A program made the position numbers and the translations under genes. A DNA stretch of 64,000 nt, from the NCBI GenBank assembly GCA_032717465.1, contig CM064653.1, positions 35,318,603-35,382,602 on the forward strand, written 5' to 3'. Under the pieces are notes generated by a model. It saw only the letters and a program-made list of their open reading frames with translations. It did not search any database and was not told the DNA's origin. This stretch comes from Coenobita brevimanus (lineage: Eukaryota; Arthropoda; Malacostraca; Decapoda; Coenobitidae). Of the stretch, positions 21,172 to 33,108 are shown one piece after another (position 1 is the first letter of the stretch; every line of letters begins with the position of its first letter).

Positions 21172-23128
21172 TTTTTTTTTTTTTTGTTAATGCTAGGAAG
21201 AAGGAACCAAAGGCCACAAGCCCACAAACTGTTCCTTCCAAGAGAAAAACAAGATACAAGAGAGAGCCAGATTCAAGATCCGATTATATCGAGATGCCTG
21301 GACACACTGCGTTTGAAAGACTGGAGATCATAGGAAGCAGGAAATACAGACAGAGGGAGACAGTTCCAGAGTTGACCTGTTGCATAAATGAAGGACTGGG
21401 AGTAACAGTTAATTCTTGCATTAGAGAGTTGGACAGAAAAGGGATGAAAGTTTGTTGCTAGACGGGTGCTACACGCCCGTCGTAGAGGTGGAGGAAAGCA
21501 AACAGACAGTCCAGAGGAGCAGTGACCATTGAAGTAGTGATGGAAAAGAGATAAAGATGTAACAGTGCGGCGAAGAGACAGAGGTTGAAGGGTCAGTAGG
21601 AGGAGGAGAGTTGATGAGATGAAAAGCCTTTGACTCTAACCTGTTGAGAAGAGCTGTATAAGGGGAGCCTCCCCACACATGAGAGTTGTACTCCATACAG
21701 GGGCTGATAAAACCCGTGTATAAAGTCAACAGCTCTGCAGGGGTAAAGAAGGAACGGAGTCAGCTTAGCACACCTAATCTCTTGGAAGCAGATTTTACAA
21801 GAGATGTAATATAATCTTTCCAAGATAAGTCCCGAGTGAATGAAACCCCAAGCATGTTCAAAGACGATGCAGGATTAAGATGAATATTATTAAACATTAG
21901 TGGGTACACCTCTGGAAGATTTTGTCAGGTTGATAGGTGTAAGAACTGAGTCTTTGATGCATTAAAAACAACAAGATTATTTTTACCCTGGTCAGAGATG
22001 CGAGCCAAGTCAGACATTAGGTGTGCCATAGCCTCATCCCTTGTCTGTTGAAGTAACTGCTGAGATGGATATTGTGGGAACTGAATGGAAAAGTGAAGGG
22101 TGGAATCATCAGCGTACGAGTGGATTGGGTTAGAAGTACAACTTAGAAAGTCATTGATGAATAAAAGGAAGAGAGCTGGTGATAGGACAGAGCCCTGAGG
22201 AACACCACTGTTGATTGATCTAGGAGGAGAATGATGGCTGTCTACAACAGCGGCTATAGAACGACCAGAAAGGAAGCTAGAGATGAAGGAACAGATAGAA
22301 GGATAGAAACCATAAGAGGGCAGTTTGAAAATTAAAGATTTATGCCAGACTCGATCAAAAGCCTTTGAGATGTCAAGTGCAATGGCAAAGCTTTCGCTAA
22401 AGTCCCGAAAGGAGGATGACCAGGAGTCTGAAAGGTAGGTGAGAAGATCGCCAGTGGAGCGACCCTGACGGAACCCATACTGACGATCAGAAAGAAGGTT
22501 GTGACAAGAAAGATGTTTTAAAATTTTTCTATTAAGAATTGACTCAAAGACTTTTGAGATACAGGATGTTAAAACAATTGGACGATAGTTAGAGGGTTGG
22601 GAATGGTCACCCTTCTTTGGGACTGGCTGAATGAGAGCAAACTTCCAGCAAGAAGGAAAGGTACAAGTTGATAGGCAAAGGTGAAAGAGTTTATACCTAG
22701 TAAGGGTGTAAGCACAGAAGCACAGGTCTTGAGGACAACAGGAGGGACCCCCATCAGGACCATATGCCTTTTTTAGTATTGAGGTCTATGATGGCAGAGA
22801 ATATATCAGCTAAAGAAATTTTAACATCAGCCATGAGGAAGTCAGAGGGGGGAAGTTATGGAGGAACAGCACTGGAATCGTCTAAGGTGGAGTTGGAAGA
22901 GAAAGTCTGAGTGAAGAGATCTGCTTTATCAGTAGAAGAAATAGCTACAGAACCATCAGAGCAGAAAAGAGGAGGGAAGGATGATGAGGTAAAGTTGTTA
23001 GGAAGGTTTTTGGCAAGGTGCCAGAAGGAGCTTGAAGAATTCGAGTTGGAGGGTTGAGGGCATTTATTACTGATGAAATTATTTTTAGCAGAGCAAAGAA
23101 CAGGCTTAGCATGATTTGTTTCATTCAT
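21172..23128 (-). mobile_element. Jockey-type LINE, RT and 3' part
   Basis: Read on minus. The poly(A) tail is the T run at 21172-21185. Upstream come a 3' domain with LYTGFISPCMEYNSHVWGGSP and LLNRLESKAFHLINSPP (21469-21729), a catalytic YADDSTLHF (about 22105-22116) after SGVPQGSVLSPALFLLFINDF, and a linker NHAKPVLCSAKNNF...SSSSFWHLAKNLPNNF (22856-23130). Frameshifts break it into pieces. It ends where the RTE-B 3' tail begins. Pieces of the same family lie at 33.1-34.2 kb (endonuclease half) and 53.9-54.3 kb (3' end). Confidence 0.85.
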
Positions 23129-23799
23129 TTTTTGTTTCATTTTTAAAGGCTCCAACATGCTTGCATGCATCGGCCTTGGTCACCTATTGGCGGCTTTCCA
23201 TGCTGCACGATCCATTTCAGCCTCCCTGTTCAGTCCCTTAACCCTGAGGTCACACTTAATGACCTCGTCCCATGTCTTTGTCTGTCCACTCCTTATAACC
23301 CCACCCCCAGTATTAACACTTCTTACTTTCCTCATCCAATTATCATCCTCCATCCTCTCCACATGTCCAAACCATCTCAATGTACTTCTCCTCATCACAA
23401 CACCAATACACTCCAGTCCCATCCTACCTCTCAACTCTTCCATCGTAAATCCAGCCCTCCCAGACCTTCCATGCAGGGGCGCACTACACATCCACCTAAT
23501 CATTGTCATTTCTGTATGTCTGAGCCACCGAATATCCTCCTCCTTTACTGCCCAGGTCTCACTACCATACAGCATTACACTCCTAACACTTGCTGCATAC
23601 AAAGACCCCTTAACACGTAGGGAGAGCCCTCTCAGTGTCAGAAGAGGCAAGAGCTCCCTGAAGTTCTTCCAACCACTTCTCACCCTAGCCACAGAGCTAG
23701 CTCCAGCCCCACCTCCAGCACACAACATGTCTCCCAAATAACATACTCTTCTACACACTCAAAAGATTCACCAGCAAGTTCAATCCTGACACGCCTGAC

Positions 23800-23985
23800 A
23801 GTCCACCTGCTCTCCCCGACACGCTGTACACATAAAATCAGCATTATCTCTCAGTCTACCACTGATACCACTGCATCTCTTGTGCACTCATTTATCACAA
23901 ACGCTGCACAAGATAGAATCACTTCCCACGCCTATGTGGCAAACTGCACATGGCCATTCTCCCTCGTCTTTGACAGTACCGCCAC
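23800..23985 (-). other. PHD-like zinc finger segment in RTE-B, with a nonsense codon
   Basis: Minus-strand residues CAVCHIGVGSDSILCSVCDK, stop, VHKRCSGI...DFMCTAC give the spacing C-x2-C, C-x2-C, H-x2-C, C-x2-C of a PHD-type zinc finger. Only the conserved Trp before Val-His is a stop. In the second copy (41.08-41.21 kb) the Trp is present but two of the Cys are lost. Confidence 0.75.
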
Positions 23986-24525
23986 CAACGCTAGATATCA
24001 TCACTTTTGTTTTATCTGCATTTACCCTTAAGCCCTTGTGCCCAATACCATCTCTCCACTTTCTAAACCTTTCCTCCGCCTCCTTTTTGTTCTCTGCAAT
24101 CAACACCAAATCATCAGCATACAACAATTCCCACGGGAGTCCGTTTCTAAAGTCACCTGAAAGGGCTTCAAGTACCATGATAAACAATATGGGACTCAAA
24201 ACTGACCCCTGATGCACACCAACATTCATGGAAAACTCATCACTCAAATCTCCATTCACTCTTATCTGGGTGCGAGCACCCACATACATGGCCATAACCA
24301 CCCTAACCAGCCACTCCTCCAAGCCAAGCTTTCTCATTGCCCACTTCGCCACCTCTCTTGGTACTCTGTCAAAGGCCATTTACAAATCAACAAAAACAAA
24401 ATACAGATCCCTTCTGCTACCAATATATTTTTCCTGAAGCTGTCAAACAATGAATATGGCATCAGTGGTCCCCCTACCTGGCATAAACCCAAACTGCATC
24501 TCATCAATATTCACTCTTTGTTTAA

Positions 24526-25379
24526 CCCTTTAACCGCGGGTGTCATTCCAGAATGACATTGCAAAAACTGGACCAAACCGCGGGTGTCATTCTCGAATGT
24601 TTGTGAATATTTTGAATACCCCGCGTTTTTTCCGTGCGCCTATTGTTTCAAGGGAGAGTAGCTATTAAGTTCTTTCACTCCAGCCGACCCCCACCTCCCT
24701 CCTCCCCCCCCTGGGGCCCCACCTCCCACCCCCTGGGCCCCCCACCCCACCCCAGACCAAACACGCATCAGTATCTGTCCAGCTGTGTGAGTGACAACAC
24801 CGCTGATGTGGCAGTGAAGTGCAGGCAATTACAGTGCCTTTTACCTGCCTCAGTGAACACAGAGTGGGTGTTTATCGTATGTGCAGTGTTCATATATGTT
24901 TATAGTATTATTATCAGAATGAGGTTGGCATTTGGTAATGGTGTGTGAGCGAAAAATAGTGATTACAACACGCTGATGTTGCAGTGAAGTGCGGGCAATT
25001 ACAGTGCCTTTTACCTGCCTCAGTGAACACAGAGTGGGTGTTTATCGTATGTGCAGTGTTCATATATGTTTATAGTATTATTATCAGAATGACGTTGGCA
25101 TTTGGTAATGGTGTATGAGCGAAGGTAATGGTGTGTGAGCGAAAAATAGTGATTTTAGATCGCTCACTTCTAATGGCACTGCCCATCCAGTGATAGTCAA
25201 CGAAATCATGAAACCTACATCATTGCAAAGCTGAAGGTTAGTACTTTCTAATGGTACCTTATTTTTCGCTCTAGATTTATTCTGTGCAGAGTTATAAAGG
25301 TTTAAAGTTTGTTTACATTTTGGTCGAAACCCCCGCGGGAGAGGACAGTCAGGGCAAAACAATGCCCGCGGTTAAAGGG
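24526..25379. mobile_element. Non-autonomous piggyBac-type element, 854 bp
   Basis: TTAA occurs on both sides (24522-24525, 25380-25383). The ends are CCCTTTAACCGCGGG and CCCGCGGTTAAAGGG, a 15-bp inverted repeat starting CCC as in piggyBac elements. The RTE-B copy at 40.5 kb shows the same place without the insert. Inside is a 170-bp direct tandem duplication (about 24790-25129) and no transposase ORF. GC-rich pyrimidine runs lie near 24.68-24.76 kb. Confidence 0.92.
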
Positions 25380-27024
25380 TTAATCATACCTTCTATAACT
25401 CTCTCCATTACCTTCATTATGTGATCTAGAAGCTTTATACCTCTATAATTTCCTCTTTCCAGGGCATCACCCTTCCCTTTATACACATTTACAATTACAC
25501 TTGTCAGCCAATCATCTGGGACAACACACTCATAAATAATCCTATTTATCAGGTCAGTGACTAACCTCACCCCTATATCTCCTGAGGCCTTCAACATTTC
25601 GGCAGTCAACCCAGACACACCTGCTGCCTTCCCCACCTTCATCCTGCCTATTGCCTCACTCACAGTAACAGCATCAATCAAAGGCCAAGAGCCAAACACT
25701 GGATCTGCTGGCTCCAGACCTTCCCTGTCTCAGTCAAACTCCTCATTCAACAACCGGCTATAATGCACTCTCCATGCATCTTTAATATCCTCACTGTTCA
25801 CCACTACCCTTCCTTCATCATTCTTCACACACTGCTCACCTATAATATCCCGATTATCCCTCTTCATCAGATTTGCCACCTTAAATATCATATTTTTCCT
25901 TTCCCCATGATTTAGGTTATTAGGTAAAAGTCTTTGTTACTCAGACCTTGCCCTGTATACCTCTCTTCTAGCCCTACGTTTGACAGCCAAGTATTCTTCC
26001 TTGCTACCACCCTTCTTCCATTCCCGGAAAAGCCTTCTTTTCTCCTTAACTGCAGCTTCTACCCCCTCATCCCACCACCAAGTTACTGTATGTCTTGGTG
26101 GTCCTCTTGTCCAACCGCATGTTACATCAGTAACTCTCAAGAGATTGTTCTTGAGGGCTCTGTACTGTTCATTAACGCCTCTGTCTACAGCTCCCTGTTC
26201 AGCCACCACTCTCCTCATCTCGCTATAGAAGGCATCCCTTACTACATGGTTTTTCAACATTCATACTTTCCTCCAAGATACATAAGTCCTCTTTTTCATC
26301 ACTCGTTCTTTTAGCACCATATCACAATTCAATACTTTGTGCTGCTGCACACACTCCTCACTTCTTATAACTATAACATCCCTCACTAACGTCCTATCAG
26401 CCCTCCTAACCAGAAAATAATCTATCTGACCGCTATTTCCCCCAGATTCATACGTAAATAACCTGCCGTCTCTTTTCCTGAAATATGTGTTGCACACAAT
26501 CATGTCCGTTGCCTCCCCAAACTCGAGTATCCTTTCCCCTTCCGCATTCCTTATACCATACGCACATCCCCCATGTACTCCTTCATAACCTTGTGCTGCT
26601 TGACCTACATGACCATTTATGTCCCCTCCCAAAACCACTATCTCATCATCCCGCATACCACCTACTACACATATTAAATCATCCCAAAATCTATCTTTCT
26701 CTGCTTCATCCAATCCTGCCTGTGAAGCATATGCCGATATAACTGCAGCTATCTTTCTGCCGAATAGAATTTTCATTACCAATATCCTATCGCCTATCTT
26801 ATAACATTCATAACATGTTCCACCCATTTCTCCACAACCATCACAGCACCACCCCCTTATCCGTCTGTCCTCCCCTGACAAAACAACTTAGTGGAACAGT
26901 CCTTCCCAACAATCTTTCTGGCTGATCCACTCCTGTACTGGACTTCCTGCAAACATGCCACATCCACCCACCTCCTACTCTCAACGACTTCCCCTGCTCT
27001 TCCCCTCAAACTTCCCACACCGAA

Positions 27025-29565
27025 ATTACCATTTTGGGTGATTTTAACATACACAATGTTGCATGGTTATTGCATTCTGCCCGGACTGACGACGCTGGTC
27101 TAGAGTGCGAGCTGTTTGCATAATCGTTTAATCTCACCCAGTTGGTAAAGCAACCAACCAGAATACCTGATAATCCTGACCATAATGCCCATCTCTTGGA
27201 TTTATTCTCAACAAATAATCCAGATCAATATAGGATAGAGGTATTGTCACCTCTTGGATCCTCTGACCACAATCACATCAAAGCTTCATTAGTTAACCCT
27301 CCCACACCTCCCCGTTCTGAACCTGTCATGGTGACCCGATAGCACTTTGATAGGGCAGACTGAGATGGATTTAGAAATTATCTTGCTGATTTTCCATGGC
27401 AGTCTTTCTTCTCTAGTGATCCCAATTCTAACAGTCCCACATTTGCGACTTAATACTAGCTGGTATGGATTTATTCATACCAAGTCAGCAGTTCACTAAA
27501 AGATCGAACTCTCCAAAATGGTTTGATGGCAACTGTGCCAGAGCAACAGCCCAAAAGTCATTAGCATATAACTCTTACTTAAAATAAAAAACATCTGAAT
27601 CACTCTCCCAATTTAAAATTGCTAGAAATCATGCAAAAGCTGTATTAAATCTATCTAAATCAAACTTTCTTCAAAAGCAAGCATCAAAACTACTTAATAA
27701 CCCTAATGACAATAGAATATTCTGGTCAACTCTTAATTCTTTCAATAATAACTTAAACAAGTCATCTTCCATTCCTCCACTAAAATCTTCAGATGGCGAC
27801 ATTACAAATGACCCACGTGGGAAAGCAGATATCTTTGCCAGTACATTTGCCAGAAACCCTACCATAGACGATACCAGCCAAAATGTCCCAGTACTGGAAC
27901 TTGATTCTCCTGAAATTTCCCCACTTAAAATACAGACAAGATACCTAAAATCCATCCTAGACAATTTACCTACCAACAAAGCTCCAGGCCCAGATGGAAT
28001 TCCGCCAATTGTTTTGAAAAAGTGTTCCCCTGAACTTGCCTCTGTCCTAGCTAAATTATTCAGACTATGCATACGTACTTTTTTATTCCCAAATTCATGG
28101 AAAGAGGCCAATATCCACCCAATTCCGAAGAAAGGAAGTTCGTCTGACCCCTCCAATTACAGGCCAATAGCTGTCACATCTTCTCTTGGTAAGGTATTTG
28201 AAACTTTAATTAATAAGCACATTGTTGAACATCTTGAATCCAACAACTTAATTAGTGATAGACAATATGGTTTTTGCCATGAAAGATCCACCATTGACAT
28301 ACTCAATCTCTTAACTCATACCATCCATCAATCAGTTGATCTTTTTGGAGAAACTGATGCAGTAGCTCTCGATATCTCTAAAGCTTTCGACAGAGTATGG
28401 CACCGTTCCCTGCTGTCCAAACTCCCTTGCTATGGACTAACATCTTTTGTTCCTTTGATTTCTTCATATCTTAGTGACAGGAAAATAAGAGTAAAAGTAG
28501 ATGATGTATATTCCAATTTCCACTCAGTTAACGCCGGCGTGCCGCAGCAATCAGTTCTGGCGCCAACCCTATTTCTGGTTCATATTAATGATCTCTTATC
28601 TGTCACCCACAATCCCATTCACTCATATGCAGATGACTCAACACTACATAGTTCATTCACACTCAGACATCCATTTACAAAGTCTAATATCTCCACCTCT
28701 CAACTCAGTATAGCCATCTCCATAAATCAAGATCTATCTACAATCAGTGAATGGGGACAAAACAACCTTGTCTCTTTTAATGCTAGTAAAACTAAATATA
28801 TACAGTTTACTAATAGACAGATATTGCCAGATTCGTACATTACCTTCAGTGCTACTAATATTCCCATCTCCAAAAATATTGAAATTCTTGGCATCTCACT
28901 TAACAGTGCCCTCAGCTGGACCTCTCATGTCAGATCACTTGCTAAAACCGCCTCAGAGAAACTTGGATTATTGTACAGAGTCCGTAACTTCTTCGCTGAT
29001 GAGCAGTTAGCTATAATTTATAAGAGTCATGTGCGCTCTCAGCCTGAATATTGCTCACCCTTGTGGAATGGTGGTGGATAGGTTGCATTAAGACAGCTAG
29101 ACAAAATTCAGAACAAAGCTGTCAGAATCATTAACAACCCTGCCATTACAAATAAACTACCTCCCCTGCCAGTAAGAAGGAATGTTGGCTCCCTTGCATT
29201 ATTTTACAGATATTTATTTGGCAAATGCTCAGACGAAGTTGCGTCCATGGTGCCACCTCTCCATGCCTTCCCTTGTGCTACACGGGCATCTGGTAGCGCT
29301 CATGACTGGAATGTCACTCAGCCATATTGCAGAACTTCTGCCTATCAGAATTCTTTCATTCCCTGAACTGCATCTCTCTGGAACTCGCTTCCCCAGAGTT
29401 GTTACCCTCCATATTTCAACCCACAACTGTTCAAGTCTAACTGTTACAGATATTTTATGAACAGTGGACACCAGTAATCTGGTGTATGGATTATTTATTT
29501 TTTTTACTAATTTGTTTTTCCTTCCTCTGTTCTGTTATTTATTAAAAAAAAAAAAAAAAAAAAAA
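27025..29565 (+). mobile_element. Jockey-type LINE with poly(A) tail, 5'-truncated
   Basis: It starts inside the endonuclease (ITILGDFNI; then LVKQPTRIPD and PLGSSDHNHIKASL at 27142-27342) directly against the 5' edge of RTE-B. It runs through a complete RT to a 23-base poly(A) at 29543-29565. The 5' part has several frame breaks (27.1-27.58 kb). The RT half is almost intact. Confidence 0.9.
27588..29081 (+). pseudogene. Jockey-type ORF2 reverse transcriptase, long open segment
   Basis: About 498 codons are open after a TAA at 27585. Motifs: FWSTLNSFNNN; NKAPGPDGIPPIVLKKC; HPIPKKGSSSDPSNYRPIAV; LISDRQYGF; DISKAFDRVWH; NAGVPQQSVLAPTLFLVHINDLL (Gly of PQGSV is Gln); catalytic HSYADDSTLH; and the C-domain LGISLNSALSWTSHV, YCSPLWNGGG. 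A TAG then interrupts, but the same frame continues with LDKIQNKAVRIINNP and VGSLALFYRY to about 29.46 kb. The ATG-like start at 28014 is a TTG inside the domain. Confidence 0.85.
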
Positions 29566-30520
29566 TCCATGAACCCACCCTCATCCCCTTCAGTGATTTA
29601 CTGTTCTCAGGCTTGCTTTGAAACTTATTCTTGTGTTCTGTCATAGTCAGGATTAACCCCTTAACCGGGGGGCATCACTTTCGTGACGCTTGGGAGCAAG
29701 GGATCATACCGCGGGGCGTCACTTTTGCGATTCTGTATTATTTTGAGTTCGCCCGGGCTTTCAAGTGGTGGCTTGCATCATCTATCAGTACTGCCAATGT
29801 CCAGCACTAATCAGCACTCCCAATCTCATCTGTACTCCCATCCATTGTTGACAATTTAGCCATTTCTTTCTGTTCTTGACTCCCCTCCCTACCTACCCTC
29901 CATTACCTCTCCTTTCGCCTGCCCGGCCGTGCTACGCTAAGTAAATCTTCCCTGGAATTTTCCACTGATTTCATCCATTGAAATAAGCCCTATGCCCTAT
30001 TCTTATACCAAATAATATATACAAAAAAAAGAAATAAGGTAAATGAGAGTACCATACACCTGGAATTGGCTAATTATCACCTGACAACACCTCATGTGCA
30101 CTCGTTCGCTAATTTTCACTGTTTATTACCCCTTGAAATATGCCGTATAATCTATTCTCGTACTAAAAATATATATAAGAAAGGAAGGGAGAAGCGTAAG
30201 TGATATTTACATTCACCTGGAACTACCTAATTTATAATGTATTGTCTAGATTTCCTGCCAATCATATCATAGCTATATATTAGCAGCTCTCACGAGACTG
30301 ATGTTGGCAGTAATGCATTCTCCCTAGGTAGGCCACCCCGGCCCACCAGTACCCCCGCTAATACCAATACACCAGTCCTGTATGAGACAGCCCTTGCATG
30401 TATTCAATATGGACGGTGGGTGTTAGCGCCGAAGTGGTGACATGTAGAGAGGTGTATGGTATGTTGGAGGACTACTGGGCCTTGAGAGCAGGCTGTGAAG
30501 CCTATGCCCAGAAGTCGGAC

Positions 30521-30525
<5 letters not shown>

Positions 30526-30553
<28 letters not shown>
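30526..30553 (+). repeat. Poly(A) tract, probable retroposon tail
   Basis: About 28 A residues follow a non-coding segment ending GAAGTCGGACACAT. This suggests the 3' end of a short retroposed RNA of unknown source. Confidence 0.6.
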
Positions 30554-30556
<3 letters not shown>

Positions 30557-30888
30557 TCAGTTTACTGTCGTCTTTCAAGGTGAAAGTATGTCGGATTCGC
30601 GCCTGCTAACTTCTGCCACTTTTTAGCCCCATGCAAAGGGCCCTGTGACCTCTACCCCCTACTAAACCTCGTGTGGAAAGAGGTAAATGGCTGACAATTG
30701 ATAGAGAATGACTACAATCTTTCTGGTGAGTAAAACAGTGCAAGTGGAAATGTAAACAATGTGTAAAGAATGTGTAAACAGCAAGTGAAAGCAATGAATG
30801 TAAATATAAGTGAACAGTGGAAAATAGTTTTATAAGTTACTGCAAGCGACAGTGCCTAACACAGTGTAAATAAAATAGAAATGTAAAT

Positions 30889-31703
30889 CTATCTATCTAT
30901 CTATAGCCCGACGCCCTAATCCCGCAAAGGGTAGCCGCAGACAAAACGCCTTCAAGTCACTCTGTCACCCACCATTTGACTCCCCTCCCCCCAACTCACC
31001 CCCCCCTCCCTCATATACCTCTCAACTCCATCCCTCCACCTCATCCTTGGTCTACCCCTCCCTCATATACCTCTCAACTCCATCCCTCCACCTCATCCTT
31101 GGTCTACCCCTCCCTCTCCCTCCCTCCACCTCACCTACATACACCCTCTTAGTCAGTCTTTCATTCTCCATTCTCTCCACATGTCCAAACCACCTCAGTG
31201 TATTTCTCCTATTCTTTTCAACCACATCCACATCTACCCCACAACGTTCCTTCACTTCTTCATTCGTCAACCTGTCCCTCCATGTCACTCCACATGCTCC
31301 TCTCAAGTAACTCATTTCCACTGCTCTCACTCTTGACTTGTTCCCCTCTTGCAAGGTCCATGCCTCGCTTCCATACGTCAGGGTAGGGATCACAATACCA
31401 TCATGCAGTGACTTCTTAACTTCCATACTCACCTCCCTATTTCTCATCACTGCTTTCAGTGTACCAACAACCTTTCTTCCCTGCTGTACCCTTTCACGTA
31501 CTTCATCCCCCAAAGTTCCATCCTTACTCATCACACTACCCAAGTACTTGAATGCACTCACATTCTCCATATCCTCACCATCCAACCTCACTGCACACTC
31601 TGTGACTTCATTCCTCTCAAACACCATAACTTTACTTTTGTTTACATTAACTTTCAGCTTCCTCCTCCTACACACTGTCCCAAATTCATTCACCAAACCT
31701 TGC
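30889..31703 (-). mobile_element. RTE-A2 3' fragment with 10-bp target-site duplication
   Basis: AAATGTAAAT lies at 30879-30888 and 31704-31713. The minus-strand ORF (31052-31705, 217 codons) encodes NVNKSKVMVFERNEVTEC, FKYLGSVMSKDGTLGDEV, LRGACGVTWRDRLTNEEVK and LRWFGHVERMENERL. Near the 3' end a 52-bp unit is tandemly duplicated (31007-31110). The tail is (ATCT)n. Same subfamily as 8410-10217. Confidence 0.93.
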
Positions 31704-32444
31704 AAATGTAAATAATGTAAATAAAATAGAGAACATAAATAGAAATGTAAATGAGCAGTATTATAAGAATACGAGTATATATACTAAGAGTAATGAAAGT
31801 GAAAGTTTCACTCTAGCATGTATGAATACTATGAGTTATGAGAGTGAAGGTGAAAGTGACATTCACTCTCAACGCTAGTATACAGGACGAGAAAGTGAAT
31901 GCTACCTATTTTACTGAAAGAGAAATTGAATGCCTACAGTGACAATAAACTACTATTACTGAAGGAAACTTATGGATAAAGACTGTAGATATATATAAGT
32001 GTTATATAGTAATAGAAATATAAACTGTGAGTGTTTTTATGAATAATAAATGACAGAACACCAGCTTCGAACGATGTCAAGTGGGAAGGTCATAAGCCCT
32101 CGTAATTTTCATTGCTTTCACAGTGTTTTTTTTTTTTGGAGTATGGATTCCAAACTATTTGAGAACCATAGAATAGTGTTTCTAGTGATAATATCAGGCT
32201 GTGGTAATCATATTACGGGTTGTCGGGAAGTGTAAAGTGGAGACTTCGTTACCCAACTTCAGAGGTCTCCACAAGTCCTACGGTACTCGACGAAGGCTCA
32301 ACAAACACCCCAGGAGAAAGCTGAAGGTATGTGCCATAAGCATATATGATTTTAATATTTTAGGACTAATAACTGATTTTTGGCATGAATATGCCTGCAG
32401 GTGCTGCAAGTCAAAGCAAAACACGCCCGCGGTTAAGGGGTTAA

Positions 32445-32939
32445 TAAAGGGGGATAGACATAACACAGGCCTCACTCACTGCAAAGTCCTATGTCCAGGC
32501 AATGGATCTGGGACCCCTAGCCCACCAGCTTACCAGTGGCTGTGGTAGTGGCCTCGGGGCACCCTGCCAGGACATCTGCAGGGACACCCTCCAAGCGCGC
32601 CTTGGCACTGCTACTATCCCGCCATTATATACCCACTGATAGGGCAGCCTCCTGGGGCGCTACTCCCAGGTTCGGGTCCCTCTCTATTGGGTGGAAGCGG
32701 CAGCCTGGGAACAGCAGTGCCCTGTACCCTCTAGCACAGGGCCGAGCCCCATCTTGCCCTGGATCCATGATCTAAACCGGCGGAACCCCCGTCACACCTC
32801 CCCCCAGAAGTCCGCCACTAGGTAGTGGGGGCAAAGTTTTCTGGCCGCATGCCCTTCCTGGCGCCAACCCCTGTAACGTAGTGGGATACGTTGTGTGAAA
32901 TGTAAAGTGCATGTGTTATAGTGCATAAGATGGTTAGAG
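32445..32939. other. GC-rich non-coding stretch, no gene
   Basis: Contains GC-rich sequence (CCTGGGGCGCTACTCCCAGG) unlike the AT-rich neighbours. It could be the 5' UTR of a LINE, since ATGGATCCAGGG on minus at about 32.77 kb is reminiscent of the Jockey ORF2 start at 34.22 kb, but the protein that follows is not recognisable. Confidence 0.35.
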
Positions 32940-33108
32940 GAAATGTTTGGGAGAGTATGCTGGTCTACTCTCCATGTTACTGTCACACTGAAAAGGTCAG
33001 CAAAGGGGGATGGTTAGATAGCTAGTGAAACAGGAGCTCCAGCTCTCCCTATCACCAGCATTCCCATTCCCCTCGAGAGTACCACCCTGTTTGGCCCGTG
33101 CTACAGCC
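32940..33108. repeat. Direct repeat, copy 1 (partner at 34304-34485)
   Basis: Shares GGGAGAGTATGCTGG...CACTGAAAAGGTCAGCAAAGGGGGATGG...GAGCTCCAGCTCTCCCT...GAGAGTACCACCCT with 34304-34485, same orientation and diverged. The pair flanks the Jockey endonuclease half. Confidence 0.75.

Larger units (their letters stand above)
23129..27030 (-). mobile_element. RTE-B LINE, nearly full length, interrupted by a piggyBac-type element
   Basis: Minus-strand order: endonuclease from FGVGSLRGRAGEVVESRRWVD (about 27.0 kb) through GGDINGHVG and QIDYFLVRRADR (26261-26881); basic linker (25937-26260); KVGKAAGVSGLTAEML (25349-25699); piggyBac-type insert 24526-25379; RT core LGLEEWLVRVVMAMYVGART, VHQGSVLSPILF and catalytic YADDLVLIAEN (23888-24379); a PHD-like zinc finger; and a C-terminal domain with YGSETWAVKEEDIR and LRWFGHVERMEDD (23180-23758). 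The 3' end is AGGTGACCAAGGCC...GTTGGAGCC(T)n(A)-rich. Premature stops include one inside the zinc finger (Trp to TGA after CSVCDK). Confidence 0.9.
29657..32440. mobile_element. Long piggyBac-type element (no transposase seen), hosting other insertions
   Basis: TTAA occurs at 29653-29656 and 32441-32444. The left end is CCCCTTAACCGGGGGGC and the right end is the complement of CCCCTTAACCGCGGGCG. The ends resemble those of the 854-bp element at 24526. The interior has no transposase ORF. It carries a retroposed segment with poly(A) at about 30526-30553 and an RTE-A2 copy at 30889-31703. The rest is AT-rich with nothing recognised. Confidence 0.8.

Noticed and set aside
28014..28016. Start of the Jockey ORF at 28014
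   Set aside because: It is a TTG inside the GPDGIPPIVLKKC motif; the open frame begins upstream at 27588 and has no real initiator.
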